Counted from the first letter of the stretch, positions 1 through 12,575 are shown. The stretch is 64,000 nt of DNA from Castanea sativa (GCF_040712315.1 NC_134013.1:9273001-9337000), one strand, 5' to 3'. The notes: a model not told the origin generated them from the letters alone. Numbers and translations are program-made.

Positions 1-958
1 TCATCACACGCGCTTTGCGCGTACAATAAGACTTTTTTATAAGAAAAAAAAAACTGTGTTTTTATTTTATATATATAATTTTTATTTTGTAAATCTAATT
101 TATAAGTGGATAAAGCAATTTGAAAATTAATAAGAGAGTGGTTCTATTTTTTAGGCAATGCTTAAGTGGGAGTTAGAGTTGCATTTTTACTAGATTGTCC
201 TTTAATTTTGTCTCTACTTAAACAAAAGGTTGTAGGGGCATTTTTAAACTAAAAAATGAGGAATCCAAACAAGAGAAGCCCCTTAAATAATAAAATAGAA
301 GATGTAGACTAGTCCTCTTTCAATAATGGTTAGTTTTTAGGTGTTCTTTCTTCTTGCCTAATTTCTTCAATTAAATTTCAATATATGATTCTATTGATCA
401 ATATAATACAATGTTGTATTTATCAAGAACAATTATATTCAGCCATGTATCTATGTTATGCCATGAATCCGTAATATAAAAATGGATTTGTACATTAAGA
501 ACAATTGAATTCAGCAATGTATCTGTGTTTTGTTATGAATCTATATCATAAAAGTGAATTTATACATACACTAAGAAAAGGAGCACTCAACGTAGTCAAT
601 AACTCAATATCAGTACAATACTCTTTCAACAATGGGTAGTTTTTAGGTATTGGGCCTTAAGTTTTTTTATTAAATTCAAATATATGATTATATTGAGCAA
701 AAAATAGTCTATTATTAAGGCTTTGGTTAACAAGTGCATACATCTAAAAATGTTTTCAAATTTTAATATTATATTAAATGATATTTTTATGAATTTTATT
801 AACAAAAAAACATAAGCACAAAAATTAAGGAAAAATTAAGGATTTATTAATGATTGCCAGAAAGATACAAATTAAGGAATAACAAAGGGTTCCTTAATTA
901 TTCTATAATTCACATATTTTTATGGCACAAAATTGTGGTGAATTGTGGCACAAAATTG
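1..958. other. AT-rich spacer upstream of the reductase gene
   Basis: No coding signal is visible. The stretch is AT-rich and holds a short tandem duplication (listed separately). A phrase near 315 (ending gttagtttttaggtg) recurs near 621, so the spacer has grown by local duplication. Confidence 0.6.
425..569. repeat. 72-bp tandem duplication, two copies
   Basis: Copy one starts at 425 and copy two at 497, both with aagaacaatt followed by similar text (atattcagccatgtatctat versus gaattcagcaatgtatctgt). The copies differ at many positions, so the duplication is old. Confidence 0.7.
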
Positions 959-1257
959 TGTATTTTTATGTGTCCCTAGCAAGCATTACTTGATTCAAAT
1001 ATCAAAAGGAGCAAGTCAACTACAAACTCGTTGTTCCAATCTAATTATTTAAATATAGAAAAAAATTGTGTACCAACAACAGGCCCACAGCCCAGTTCAG
1101 AAAAGTTATGTATTTTTATGTCACTAATACAGTAATACTACTCGATACAAATATCGGGAAGAGCCGGTCAACTACAAACTCTTTGTTCCAATCTAATTAT
1201 TTAAATATAGAAAGAAAAAAAAATTGTGTACCAACAATAGGCCCCCGCCCAACTCAA
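959..1257. repeat. 150-bp tandem duplication in the reductase promoter
   Basis: Copy A (959-1108) and copy B (1109-1257) both begin tgtatttttatgt. They share the block caactacaaactc, then ttgttccaatctaattattt, then a poly-A stretch, attgtgtaccaaca and a GGCCC-containing end. Copy B ends just before the TATA box at 1265, so the duplicated unit is proximal promoter sequence. Confidence 0.8.
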
Positions 1258-1264
1258 CTCATCC

Positions 1265-1272
1265 ATATATAA
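1265..1272 (+). promoter_or_regulatory. TATA box of the reductase gene
   Basis: TATATAAA lies 113 to 120 bp upstream of the start codon at 1385, which leaves room for a leader of about 85 to 90 nt. No other TATA-like motif lies as close. Confidence 0.65.
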
Positions 1273-1384
1273 ATTAGCTTGATATTTCACAACACTTCCA
1301 TACACTCCACGTTCTTCTCTGCCCTCTCTCTGCTACTACCAGTTCTTGTAAACTTCCCTTCTTTAGCACAGAAGAAACATTCAA

Positions 1385-1593
1385 ATGGCTCAGAGTAAGA
1401 TTTTGTTAATCGGAGGAACAGGCTACATCGGAAAATTCCTTGTGGAAGCAAGCGCAAAGGCTGGCCATCCCACATTTGTTCTGGTCAGAAAGAACACACT
1501 CTCTGATCCCGTTAAGGGAAAACTCATTGAGAAATTCAAGAACTTGGGTGTCACTTTGCTCCAAGTACGTACATTATTTTCACTCTGATTGTA

Positions 1594-1641
<48 letters not shown>

Positions 1642-4600
1642 GCTAGATGGGTTGGTTTTGTCTGTAGGAAAAGTTTGATGATGGTGTTAAACGAAAAAAA
1701 TGGGAATGCAGGGAGACCTTCACGACCATGGCAGTTTGGTGAGTGCAATTAAGCAAGCGGACGTGGTGATATCAACGGTGGGTGCAATGCAATTCGAAGA
1801 TCAGCTCAAGATCATTGCTGCCATTAAAGAAGCTGGTAATGTTAAGGTTTGTATATTTAAACTACTCAAACTTTGTAGCTTGAAACCCTTTTATCTAATA
1901 TTTCATTCCTTCATTTTTTTTTTCCTTAATAATTTGTGAAGTTTCAATTTGAATTGGCTCAGCAACTTGGCTTAAAAATAGATTTAAAGACTAAAGTTGT
2001 TCTTAGGATCAAGATAAAGAAAACCATTTTGTGAATTCTGATGATGCTATTGTTGCTATAACTCATTAGCCATTTTCGTCACTAATTAATCAGAGTTTTA
2101 ATATTTTTGTTTTAAAATTTTTGAACACGGTCCAATCTCAATTTATCACCTTATACTTGATGAAAAGAGAGAGGTTAAAGTGGCATTTCTCAAAAAAAAA
2201 AATTTAAAAAAAAAAAATCTAGGAGAGTTATACGGATATGAAATTTGTTAATTTTCCTGCTATTTATCTAGAGAAATATAATGAGTTTTGACCAATAGGA
2301 AGAAAATATGTCTAAGTTGTCAATATCTTTTTATTGGATGTGAATTTTAAAAATCTAATTATTGAATTACATGTTTTTATTATATCTCTTGCAAAATTTC
2401 AAGAAAATAAAAAATCAATAGTTATAACATCAATTAAATGTTTAAATTTCAAGTTTTTATAATTTAAAATTAAGCACAAAAAATAAGTTTATTGATTAAA
2501 TAGTAAATAATATTTGATTTGAATGAATATTGACACATATGTTAAGAATATAAAAAAAACACGTAATTCAATAATTAAATCTTTAAAATTCTTATTTAAT
2601 AAGAAAAACATAGACAAAGTTTGAAAGGTTTTGGAGTTCGGAGAGAAACTGTCCCTAGAGAAACTGCCCTTCAAATATCGGCCCTCATACCTGGCTCACG
2701 TCGCACGCCATAACTCACAACAACCGCACCACAATAGAAAATGGGCCATGACTAAAAAATAAAAAGGGCCAATTCGATGGGTTCTGAATCTTCTAATCAG
2801 CATATTAGCGTGTGTGTATATTTGAAAATTATAGGTAGGGACCCTCCGCCTTGACTTTATAATTATAACTTTGTGTTTGTATATATATAAAAATTAATTC
2901 TAGCATTTATTATGTATTTTTTTTTTTATATACATTCATGGTTGGGGTGGAAATTTTAAATGCTAGATATTTTTATTGGAAATACTTATTAAGTTGCAAG
3001 ACTTTTGATTATCTCTTTTCTATATATTAAGAGGATTCAAAAAATTAGTTATTGTCTCTTTTTTTTTCAAAAATACTACTAATTCAATTAACTTATATTT
3101 ATTCTTAAAATATAAAAATAAGGTTAAAATCATAAATTGATAAATAAAAAAAATTATATAAGAAACCTACCCATGTTCTATAAAACTTCCCACTACCCCA
3201 TGTACACAACCAAAACTACCCCCATGTTCCTATAAATAAATAAAAATTAAAAAAAAAAAAAACTACCCCAAGTTCTTATAAAAAAAAACCTACAAAAAAA
3301 AGGAGCCTCATTTCATTTTATTAAAAAATTTAAGAAATCACTTAAAAGAATTCTTATATATATCAATACAATAGTGTCTAAAGTTTTTCACTTTTAAACC
3401 CACCCGTGGAAGCCCATCCTTTAAAATAAAGTCGAACACCTGATGTGCGTGCTTATTAATCACCTCAGTCAGTATCTCTATCTCTCACAACCAAACTCCA
3501 AATCGGTCATTTTACATCGAAATTTTAAGAAAATGGTGTTGTTAGATAGATTCTAAACCAGTTCTCACGCATCACTATCACTGTCTGCCTCTTTCTCTCT
3601 ATGTTTCTTTTCGCATGTGAATCTCATCCATTTGACAATCTACATTTGGATTCACCCACCCACCCCCCTTTATGTCTGGTTAGATGCCCTTTTCTTTCTT
3701 TTTCTCTAAATTAAATTGATGATGGTGTTTGTGATTGTGATTGTGCATGTCATAGAACAAGAATATGGAGCAGCTTAGTAGGTTAAATTTCCAATTCCAC
3801 ACAGTGGGGAAGTATAAAATAAAAATTTCTGATTGTATAATTATTTTTTGGAATTTCATGAACAAATTTCATTGAAAAAGTTTACAATTATTAAGAAATT
3901 TTATTGGTTGAGCTATTTTTTTTAGAGATTCTACCCATCTGAATTCGGAGTTGATGCGGACCGTAACAATGCTGTGGAGCCAGCGAAGAGTGTATTTGCT
4001 GTCAGGGCCAAAATCCGACGTGCCATTGAGGCTGAAGGCATTCCCTACACTTATGTCCCAAGCCACTTCTTTGCTGCCTATTTTCTCCCTAACTTGGTAC
4101 AGCCAGGAGCCACTGCTCCTCCTAGAGACAAAGTCATTATCCCTGGCGATGGGAATCCCAAGGGTAACTAGCAATTTCTTTAAGCTCTTGATCAGCATTT
4201 GGCATTATCAAGATGGGTAAATGTGTATCCATCAAGGAAGTCAATACCGTACCGGAAGTTGTACCGGTTTTGTCACCGGTACGATATATTTCGGATACCG
4301 GTCAATACCGGTGTACCGTTTCGGGTTTATCGTTATTTTATACACACACCAAAATATCTAGAACCATGTTTATAAATATATAATATTTCATTTATATTAT
4401 AGTAAATATAAAATTTTATTACAAAACATTACCTCAATTCAGAACAAATTATTCATAATTTTAGACTTTAGTATCAAATAAAAGAAAAAAAAACACAATA
4501 TAAAAAATAGAAAGCTTAGTTGTTCATTGCATACTAAGAAAACAAATAATACTAAGAAGTTAATGTAAATAAGTTACCATTATACTTTTACAAAAATTCA

Positions 4601-5613
4601 AAAATTACAAAACTAAAAAAAAAAAAAAAAAAAAGCTTTTTTCTGTACCAGCCGGTACGCCCGGTACCGGCCGGTATTGCCCGAAATTGGCCGGTATGGC
4701 CGGTACACGACCGGTACGACCGGTATTTTTTTCGGTACAATATAAAAGTGTACCGGTACCGGTGCACTGGCCGGTACGGTATGTACCGGCCGGTACCGGT
4801 ACGGTATCGGCCTCACTGGTATCCATGCTTGCCAAACACGACATTTAAGCCTTTTATTCCGAGTATGTTTTTTTGGTGAATAGAATGTCACGTCATTTTA
4901 AGTCAGTTATCATTTTTTATTTGGTGGACTTAAACACTAAATTATGTGACATCATGCGTAAAGTGGACTATCTTAATTTTGAAGCAAATGAAGTGCGTGA
5001 GCTGGAACTGAATGATCTTATTTGTTATTGTATAGCTATGATAAGATATGTATACAATACTATATAACTATGTGTTGCTTTGAACTCTCCTTGCAGCAAT
5101 TTTTAACAAGGAAGACGACATTGCAACCTATACCATTAGATCTGTGGATGACCCAAGAGCATTGAACAAGGTACTCTACATTAGGCCTCCCAAAAACATT
5201 TACTCATTCAATGAGCTTGTTGCCCTTTGGGAGAAGAAGATTGGCAAAACTCTTGAGAAAGTCTATATTCCGGAGGAAAAGCTTTTGAAGGACATCCAAG
5301 GTCAGTGAGAAAATATGTCCAATAGTCCAAGGAAGCTATGCTGTTTTTATGTTCTTTCATGTTATCTAACATTGGTGCTTGTAACATTGGCAAGGAGCAA
5401 AAAATGGGTTAATTAATATGTTTTTGATCTTGGTCCATTTTTGCAGAGGCCCCAGTTCCACTCGATACGTTGTTGGCACTCAACCACTCAGCCTTTGTGA
5501 AGGGTGATCACACCAGCTTTGAAATTGAGCCATCATTTGGTGTGGAGGCTTCCCAGTTGTACCCAGATGTCAAATACACCACTGTGGAAGAATATCTCGA
5601 CCAATTTGTTTGA
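1385..5613 (+). CDS. Phenylcoumaran benzylic ether reductase / isoflavone reductase-like protein, five exons
   Basis: Exons are 1385-1564, 1712-1846, 3926-4163, 5097-5300 and 5447-5613. All introns are GT-AG, the joined frame is open, and the product is 307 residues, the usual length for this family. These are cytosolic NADPH-dependent SDR-type reductases of lignan, neolignan and isoflavonoid metabolism; birch and hazel allergens belong to the same family. The N-terminus has the nucleotide-binding GGTGYIG motif at residues 10-16. Lys134 matches the catalytic lysine of PCBER. A tyrosine replaces the second Phe of the usual RFFPSEFG motif (residues 106-113), and the ending KYTTVEEYL is typical. 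Exon 1 ends in GVTLLQ and exon 2 resumes with GDLHDH, which fixes that junction. Intron 2 is about 2.1 kb and intron 3 carries a hAT element. PCBER is the likeliest activity, but sequence alone does not separate it from other subgroups. Confidence 0.93.
1595..1638. repeat. (GT)n microsatellite in intron 1 of the reductase
   Basis: About 20 GT units lie in the 147-bp first intron, close behind the donor site. Likely length-polymorphic. Confidence 0.9.
2290..2640. repeat. Inverted repeat in intron 2 of the reductase, probable old MITE
   Basis: Sequence around 2330-2376 (including aatctaattattgaattac) reappears in reverse complement around 2558-2605 (gtaattcaataattaaat). Arms of roughly 50 bp flank an AT-rich centre. 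No target-site duplication could be fixed, so class and outer limits are uncertain. Confidence 0.45.
4233..4818. mobile_element. Non-autonomous hAT element inside intron 3 of the reductase
   Basis: Perfect 8-bp target duplications GTATCCAT flank the element at 4225-4232 and 4819-4826. The terminal inverted repeats read CAAGGAAGTCAATACCGTACC and, on the other strand, CAGTGAGGCCGATACCGTACC. The 586-bp body is AT-rich in the middle, and both ends are dense in CCGGTA/TACCGG words, which gives strong self-complementarity. An 8-bp TSD with CA-starting TIRs is diagnostic of hAT. There is no transposase frame. Confidence 0.9.
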
Positions 5614-6188
5614 GAAATTAAGTCCCAGCTCTTGTTACTATTAAGATAAATAATTATAACCAATGTGTGAACATTGTGGGTGAAATTAAGAGTGTTTGTA
5701 CTTATTAGGATCTCGTTCTCTTTAACCTTACCGTGAAGAACCATAATGTACTATGAATGATGCATTTTCTCTTCACAGTATATGTTTGTAACTGAATGTC
5801 TTTTTTTTTTTTTTTTTTTACGCGATAGAATTCTACTCTAACCTAATCTAAATGTATATGTGTGTGAAGCTCCTTTCTAGAGACTTGAACCCTGGCTCTT
5901 GCCCCCCACACCCCACAAGCACTTATACTTATAGAGTGACCATCGCACCAAGGGTGTGCAGTAGTCTTGAATGTTTTTTATATTTCTTGTGGTCTATTCT
6001 CTCTCTCACGTCTTTCCTTTATTGTTGAAGATTAATAATAATATGGGAAAATCAATAAAGAAAAAGGAACAAGAGGTTTGGTTTGAATGGTAAATCCTAT
6101 TGTACGAATGATTTTATTGTGCCAAGCGCCTTTAGTTAAATTAATACCTCTAAGTTTTCCAATAGAGATTTTCAAGTTTTCAATAGAC
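5614..6188. other. 3' UTR and downstream flank of the reductase gene
   Basis: Follows the TGA at 5611-5613. Holds a likely 3' UTR, a poly-T run near 5801-5819 and no coding signal. Confidence 0.5.
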
Positions 6189-6771
6189 TTTCTTCGTTTG
6201 GGAGGAGGGAATAGAATGTGATGGAAAAAAATAAAAAGAATAATTTTAGAATATTCTTTCATTCCCTTGTTAAAGAGTTTTAATGGAGAGAATGAAAAAT
6301 CCATTTTCTTGCTTGGGAGTTTAAGTGAGAGGGAATGGAATAGGTAAAAGGGAACACTCATTCCTCTCTATTCCCTTAAAACCTCAAATTTTTATTCCCC
6401 CGAAATTAAGAGGAATGGAAGAGAATGGAATTAGATTTAATGATTTTTTTACTAAAACTCCCAAAATACCCTTATATATTCAACCTTTTATTTTAAAATA
6501 GGGATCTAATAGTAATATTGTCATAAAATGATTCCATTCTATTCTCTCCATGTTACTCCCAAACAAGATTACTTACATTCTATTCATTTTCACCATTCAT
6601 TTATTTTAAAACATCCAATCAAGGTTATTTAATTTCATTCTTTTCCATTCATTTCCCTTATTTAAATACATTTAATTCTATTCCATTCATTTCCATTCCC
6701 TTCCATTCATTTCCATTCCCTTATGATCATTTCATTCCATTTCATTCCCTTGTGAACTCCCAAACGAAGCC
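6189..6771. mobile_element. MITE of about 580 bp with CTTCGTTTGGGAG termini
   Basis: The left end reads ttcttcgtttgggag and the right end, in reverse complement, ggcttcgtttgggag. The body is built from repeated ATTCCATT and its complement GGAATGGAAT, so the two halves can pair over much of their length. Target duplications are not clear and the superfamily is left open. Confidence 0.65.
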
Positions 6772-7076
6772 TCAAGGTTTCCAAACTCCTCTCTTCCATT
6801 CTAATTAACAATTGAATTATAAGAAAAAAAAATGGTTCTATTGTTGCCTGAGAATTGTAGTAACTTATAATGGAATGGCTAAGGTAGGTTTGGTTTACAA
6901 CATTAGAGTTGAACATGTGTGGAAGTTCTTCCACATAAGTTATTGTTTTCTCACATTTGTTAAGGTGCATTGAGCACAAATTGGTTATAATTTCACACGC
7001 AATGTTCACACATTAGTTATAACTTATAAGTTCTTCCAAAAATGAACACACATGTCATTAGCACAGGCACGGCCGC

Positions 7077-7078
<2 letters not shown>

Positions 7079-7109
<31 letters not shown>
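7079..7109. repeat. (GA)n microsatellite
   Basis: About 15 uninterrupted GA units. Confidence 0.95.
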
Positions 7110-7113
<4 letters not shown>

Positions 7114-7652
7114 ATTGTCATTGTTTATCACCGGATATGATTGTTAATTTTAATCATAGATAAAAAGCAATGGTACTTACGTTGTGGAAAGCGGAAATGT
7201 TTGTTTGAAAAAAAAAATTATAAACACAGAATCCGAAGTGGGATGTGGCTTATTGTATTTAAAGTAATTTAAATGGTTTATTTGGATGGAATATATCAAA
7301 AGAGAAATTGAATTTCAATTTTTAGTTTTAAGGAAACGAAAATTGTAATTTTTTTTTCTATTGATAAAATTCATAGATAATTCAAATCTTATCGACATAT
7401 AGATTGAAATGGATTACATAAGTTTTATTTTTTTTTTTTTTGATAAACGATACATAAGATTTTTATTTTTATTTTTAATAGAAGTGATTTTGTTGGAATA
7501 ATAATTACAGCTCATATCCACCGTGTGTACTGTTAGCTCATATCTACAATTAATAGTAAACTTAATGTCATGGTGAAAAGTGTAATAATCATCATAGTTT
7601 AAGATGCAAAACATGCATTCAAAAAGTTTAGAGTGCAAAATGTAATAAAAAT

Positions 7653-7742
7653 TCAATTCAAAAAATGGAATCCTCTTATAGATAGTATGTGTATATTATA
7701 TACACATACTATCTATAAGAAGATTCTCTTTATTGAACTGGA
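7653..7742. repeat. Near-perfect palindrome / hairpin
   Basis: The core 7675-7719 has two perfect 22-bp arms around a single base. Pairing continues with few mismatches to about 7653 and 7742 (caattcaa against ttgaactg). It could be a tiny fold-back transposon or a short RNA hairpin. Confidence 0.85.
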
Positions 7743-8723
7743 TGGAAAAATATGGCATCGTGTGAAAAAACCTAATTACATCTCTTTTCAATCTTTTAAA
7801 ACTAAAAGATAGATTACACTTTACTATCTTGAACTATACTTTTGATTATATTTTGTACCATAAATTTTAAATTTTCGTCCAAGTTAACCGCAAACTTAAT
7901 GTTGGAATACAAAATGCAACAAAAGTCATAGTTTATGATATAAAACGTACATTCAAAAAATTTATAATATAAAGTGTAATAAGAGATAGTTTAGGGTGGT
8001 AAAGTATAATTTTCTCCCAAAAAATTAATCCAAAAATTACTTCTTAATACCAAAAAATGTTAGTACGTACTCAGTACAATAAAATTAAAGACACCTCTTC
8101 TAAAAAAATATTTTAAAAAAATGAAAACAAAATTTTTTTTTTTTGAAAGTGTTTCAACCTATAGTCTATCAACATTTCTTGTGATACAATTGACTTTAAG
8201 TAAGATTTTATCAATTTTAATTTGAAACCTTTTTTTCAGCAGAAACAATTATAACAAGTATTTTCAATAACCTGTAAGCGATGCATGAATCTGGAAAAAG
8301 CTATACATGCATTTAGAAAAGAATTTATTCTTTTTATATTCTCAAGAATTCTTATTCTACATGTTTAAATGACACTATGAATATTTTATTTGTTATCTTT
8401 TTGTTGTATTTTTTATTTTTCTTACAACTCTTTTGATGAATTTCTTGTTCATCCGTGAGATATTCATCTAAATGTTTTTGTTTTCCTCATATTGTTAGTA
8501 ACAATCAAGAGATCCTATTTGAGATTTAGTTGGAAAAATTCTTTTGTTTTTCTCACTCTCTTTGAAGTTTATTTATATATTTATTATTTGATATTTTAAG
8601 TAGACATTTATAAGTTAAAAACATTAGTTACAATATACAATTATAATACGACAAGAATAAAATAAAATTTTAAATCATATAACAATAGAGTCTAATTTAA
8701 TCTTTCACTTGAATCCTTTCAAA

Positions 8724-9902
8724 CATGGTTTTTAAATCCAGCCTGGACACTGATATGGTCTATGAGTCAGGTCATTGGTTCAACTATAGATTACTAGTCA
8801 AGTTATATGGTCAAATAATTTTTAAAAAAAAATATATATATAAATAAGTTTGAAAATTCATAAAATAAATATATAAATTTAAAAAATAGTCATATGCCTA
8901 AATTAAAGTGAAAATTATAATTCAAAATTAAGGTTTCGCAATAACATAGTAGTCTTTTACTAGGATGAGAGTTTTGGAGGTAAGTAGACAGACATACAAC
9001 AACATTTAAAAAAAATTATTAGGTTTTATTTTCTTTAAATTACCATATTATATCACATTAAATAGTAAAAAAGTCAACAAAGTGGTCCTATAGATGTAAT
9101 TTTTCAAAGTTCACAAACTAAACCGATTATATAAATTTATCTGAGTTAAACAAGTTACTACCAAGATTTTCAGAACCGGACAAAACCGGGAGGTCGGATT
9201 GTGAAAACCAAGAACCGGATGGAAATTCGGTTTTTTAAGCATAGAGAACCGGGTATATGTAGCAATTCTGTGAATCCCTAAAACCGGGATTGAACCCCTA
9301 AAATCGGGGTTGGACCACCCGGTCCAACCCCTTAGCAATGTTTTTTTAATAAAAACAACTTAGTACAATTTTATTCTACTTAATTAAATTATTCATCTCT
9401 TACAAGGAATAAAACAAAATTATAATTAAAATCCTTCAAAGATATTCAACTTTACTTCAAAAATTAATCATAAATTTTAATGTTTTCATAGTTATTATTT
9501 TATTTTATTAACTTTCTTATTTAATTATTAAATATATGCTTGAAAATCATTAAATTTCTCTCACATATATAGATATATTAGTCAATTTTGCTAGTTTTAT
9601 AAATTTAATATCTATATTTAGGCTTTAATTAATTATTAAATTAATTATGACGTCATCACGGTTCGACTCCGGTTCGACCTCAGTTTGACCTCAAAAACTT
9701 TGAACCTCTCCCTTTTACGGTTTAATGAACGGTCTGGATCTGAAAACCTTGGTCACTACAATTCTACAAGCCTACCAAGTTTGACTGGGTTTGACCAGGT
9801 CTTATGCAGAAATTATCCATTTAAACACCCAAACCGGTCTAGGTGCTAGGTCACCAAGTTCCCGATCTGATCGACTGGGTTAGTTCGGATTTAATAACTA
9901 TG
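8724..9902. mobile_element. Old hAT-like MITE, interrupted by a second hAT element
   Basis: Ends are CATGGTTTTTAAATCC on the left and, in reverse complement, CATAGTTATTAAATCC on the right. Removing the nested insertion (9162-9751 plus one TSD) leaves about 580 bp, the size of the other hAT elements here. Target duplications have decayed. GGTC/GACC-rich words fill both sub-terminal regions. Confidence 0.65.
9162..9751. mobile_element. Non-autonomous hAT element nested in the preceding one
   Basis: TIRs are CAAGATTTTCAGAACCGGA and, in reverse complement, CAAGGTTTTCAGATCCAGA. The 8-bp flanks GTTACTAC (9154-9161) and GTCACTAC (9752-9759) match at seven positions. The ends are rich in CCGGTT words and the 590-bp body is AT-rich and non-coding. 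Confidence 0.85.
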
Positions 9903-12575
9903 TTTTCTTATAATTATCTTGCTCGTGAAGTAAATCATCACACCTATGATCCAATCAATTGAGAGAGAATCTATTATTCTTTTTTGAGGCACTATCATTG
10001 CAACTTCACTTAACAATAGAATCATTGAGTGCCCAATTAAAATCAAATTCGACAGATAACTTGATGTATTACTCCTAACTAAACCAAGATTAATTTAATA
10101 TATAGAACCAAATATCATTACGAGAGCGTGGCCCATGACCTAAGTTGCCAAATCCTAAAATTAATTTAATTAAACCCTGTTATACTTACAGCACAACCAC
10201 CTGAGTGCTTGACAAAACGGGTAGTATATAATAAATTAATAATTGATGGCGTGTCAGTAAACTGAATAGTCTATAATTAATGATTCCTTAAAAAAGCTAA
10301 CCAAAACGAATTGAACCGTGGGTATGGTTGCACCAGCCTTCTTTTTGTAAATTCAAACAAAAACATGGGGACAAAACCAATTTGCATATGACTGTATATG
10401 CAATTAAGAGACAAGGCAAATCATAAAAGTGTTCATACTTTTGGCTAAATTTCAGGGGAAATAGAAGAAGAAAAGGAATAAAAAAAAATGTGCAAACTTG
10501 TTGGTTAACAACAAAAGCTTCCAGTTTTTCATATTTCTTATTTGTTCATTCATTCTTTCCCATATTTGTAATAGAAGTGACTTTTTTTTTTCCCGACTAA
10601 AAGAATGACAAAAACCCTCTTCCTCTGAAATCAATGTAGCAGTTTTCTATAATCACAGAGAACATATTTACAACCCAAAGAGCTAAGTGACTATGTCATT
10701 GAGGGAGCGTACACTTGGTTTGGGCATGTTGTTATAGGCTTGCCTTGGTTAAACTCAGTCTTATGATCACCAATTCACCAGTGTCATTGTTCCTTTGAGA
10801 AAATCATCAACATAGCTTCTCTAGCCTCCCCAAAGCTGGATTTAGAGCTGGTTTTAGTCCCAGTACGGGACTGCTGATATTAGTGTTGGTGCCGGTGCCA
10901 GTGCTGGTGCCGGTGCTGGTGCTTCTTTTGGAGCCAGAGCGATTGGTATTTTTGTTGAATATTTCTCTATATATAGCATCATTTTTCTGACCTTCATTAC
11001 TTCATTTTTCTGACCTATAAAATATGAAGCAAAAGATGTCAACAACTTTCACAATAAACAAGATGGCAAAGGAAAGGAACCAACCCATCAGAAAAAATAC
11101 AGTAGTGTTAGATATACATCTCTTTGTATCTCTTACCAATCAAATCCAATTTGGGTTTTGAATTCTCTGACAGGATAATCAGTGTGGGCGTGATGATTGT
11201 AAGGACAGCCCAGAAGAAAAATATCAACACGAATGTTCTTTCCATCTTTTGTTGGAGAAAAAAAACTAGCTGTTCTGTAATGGGCTACTTGAGAAATTGA
11301 GAATTTAATACAAGAACAAAAGGGGAGAGATAGAGGCATGGAACAAATTAGCTGGCCATGTTTAAGAGCAGTCATTTTAAATTCTAAAACTAAAACTCTT
11401 TTTAAAAACTTTTTAAATCATTTTCTATAAGCAAAGTCAAGTACATCACAAATAAATTTGCGATTTGGTTGTTCAGTTGTTGGAGGGTTGTTATATAGTT
11501 TGAATGTATGATTGGATATCCATCTGGCATCTCATGCCCAAGTCATTATCCACTGAATCATTCTTTGCAATGATTAATTTTTATATAATACCACTTTTAT
11601 TTATAATTTGATCAATAATTTGCTTATAATTTCCATCTAACAAATGAAATTTGGGGTTAATAAACTTAGTGTCTGTTTGGCATTATTAATTTTGCTAGAT
11701 TATTTTATTATTCAGTTTATTTTTCCTACTATTTATAGGCTTTATTACACTTTTTAATACTATTTATGAATCTCATTGTACTATTTCAGCTAGCTTTTAC
11801 TTTTATCTATAGTACTTTTAATAAAAAGTTTTCAATTTCAGCAAAATAAACGAATCCAAAAGGACTATAATAAGCTTAATAAACTTAATCATTTGCTTCT
11901 TCTAGGTACTGCCTAGTTGCTGTCATAGACCAAGTCTATACCTAATTTGTATTGTTAAGTCTCATAACTAACCGACCCTATAGCTGCAACAATCTTGACA
12001 TTTAGGAATCACAAGTAGCACAACAAATGCGCTTTTGTGCAATTGTGCATATACATCGAAAATATTTCTTTATATATATCCTCCTTCTCATAGTTGTGTT
12101 GTGAGACCCATACACTGAGGAAGAATGAATGTCATATACTCATATGCATAAAATAATAACTGATATACATCATGCCTTCCAGAAATTGGGAAATTCAACC
12201 CAAGCATTAATTCTTGTTTAATGTAATCAACACATTGTAACAGGACGTGTTTTAGTTTACACATTCTAATGGCCTAAAAGGACTATTTAGGAAAAAAGGC
12301 TGAAGATATTGAGACTCATCATTTTTCAGATTTGATTCCTTGGAAAATACAGCATGTCAAGAAAATAAAACAAATAAAGATAATTCAGGAAATGTGAGAA
12401 ACCCAAATCATGCAAGCAACAATTGCTCATAAACAAAATGGAATTTTCATCATTTGTGTTAACTTTGGAGGTAGCTTTAGCCTAAAACATGTGCTCCACC
12501 TAAAAAATCCAAGGGCAGCAAAATTGCAGGGCTGCACTTCTCCCACGCTCTTCCTAAAAGTGACATTTCAAAGCT
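9903..12575. other. Spacer between the nested transposons and RER1
   Basis: No gene that I can support. Around 10880-10935 there is a GC-richer run of GGTGCTGGTGCC-type units that would encode Ala-Pro or Gly-Ala repeats depending on strand. No frame extends convincingly either way. A small MITE lies at 11671-11865. The last 250 bp before 12576 probably belong to the RER1 3' UTR. Confidence 0.5.
11671..11865. mobile_element. Short MITE of about 195 bp
   Basis: The ends gtctgtttgg and ccaaaaggac are imperfect inverted repeats. The interior has phrases typical of a common plant MITE group (ctatttatgaatctcattgt, ttcagcaaaataa). Target duplications were not found. Confidence 0.5.

Larger units (their letters stand above)
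6772..8723. other. AT-rich spacer without genes
   Basis: Holds a (GA)n tract and a hairpin, listed separately. A block around 7560-7650 (atagtttaagatgcaaaaca) recurs divergently around 7925-7980 (atagtttatgatataaaacg), an old dispersed duplication. No coding signal. Confidence 0.55.

Noticed and set aside
4640..4810. CCGGTA-rich repeats as a CRISPR-like or satellite array
   Set aside because: The words have no constant spacing, and they lie at the end of a hAT element with TIR and TSD.
10854..11045. Ala-Pro-rich minus-strand peptide
   Set aside because: Arises from a short GGTGCTGGTGCC minisatellite. No start context, signal peptide or continuation to a real gene.
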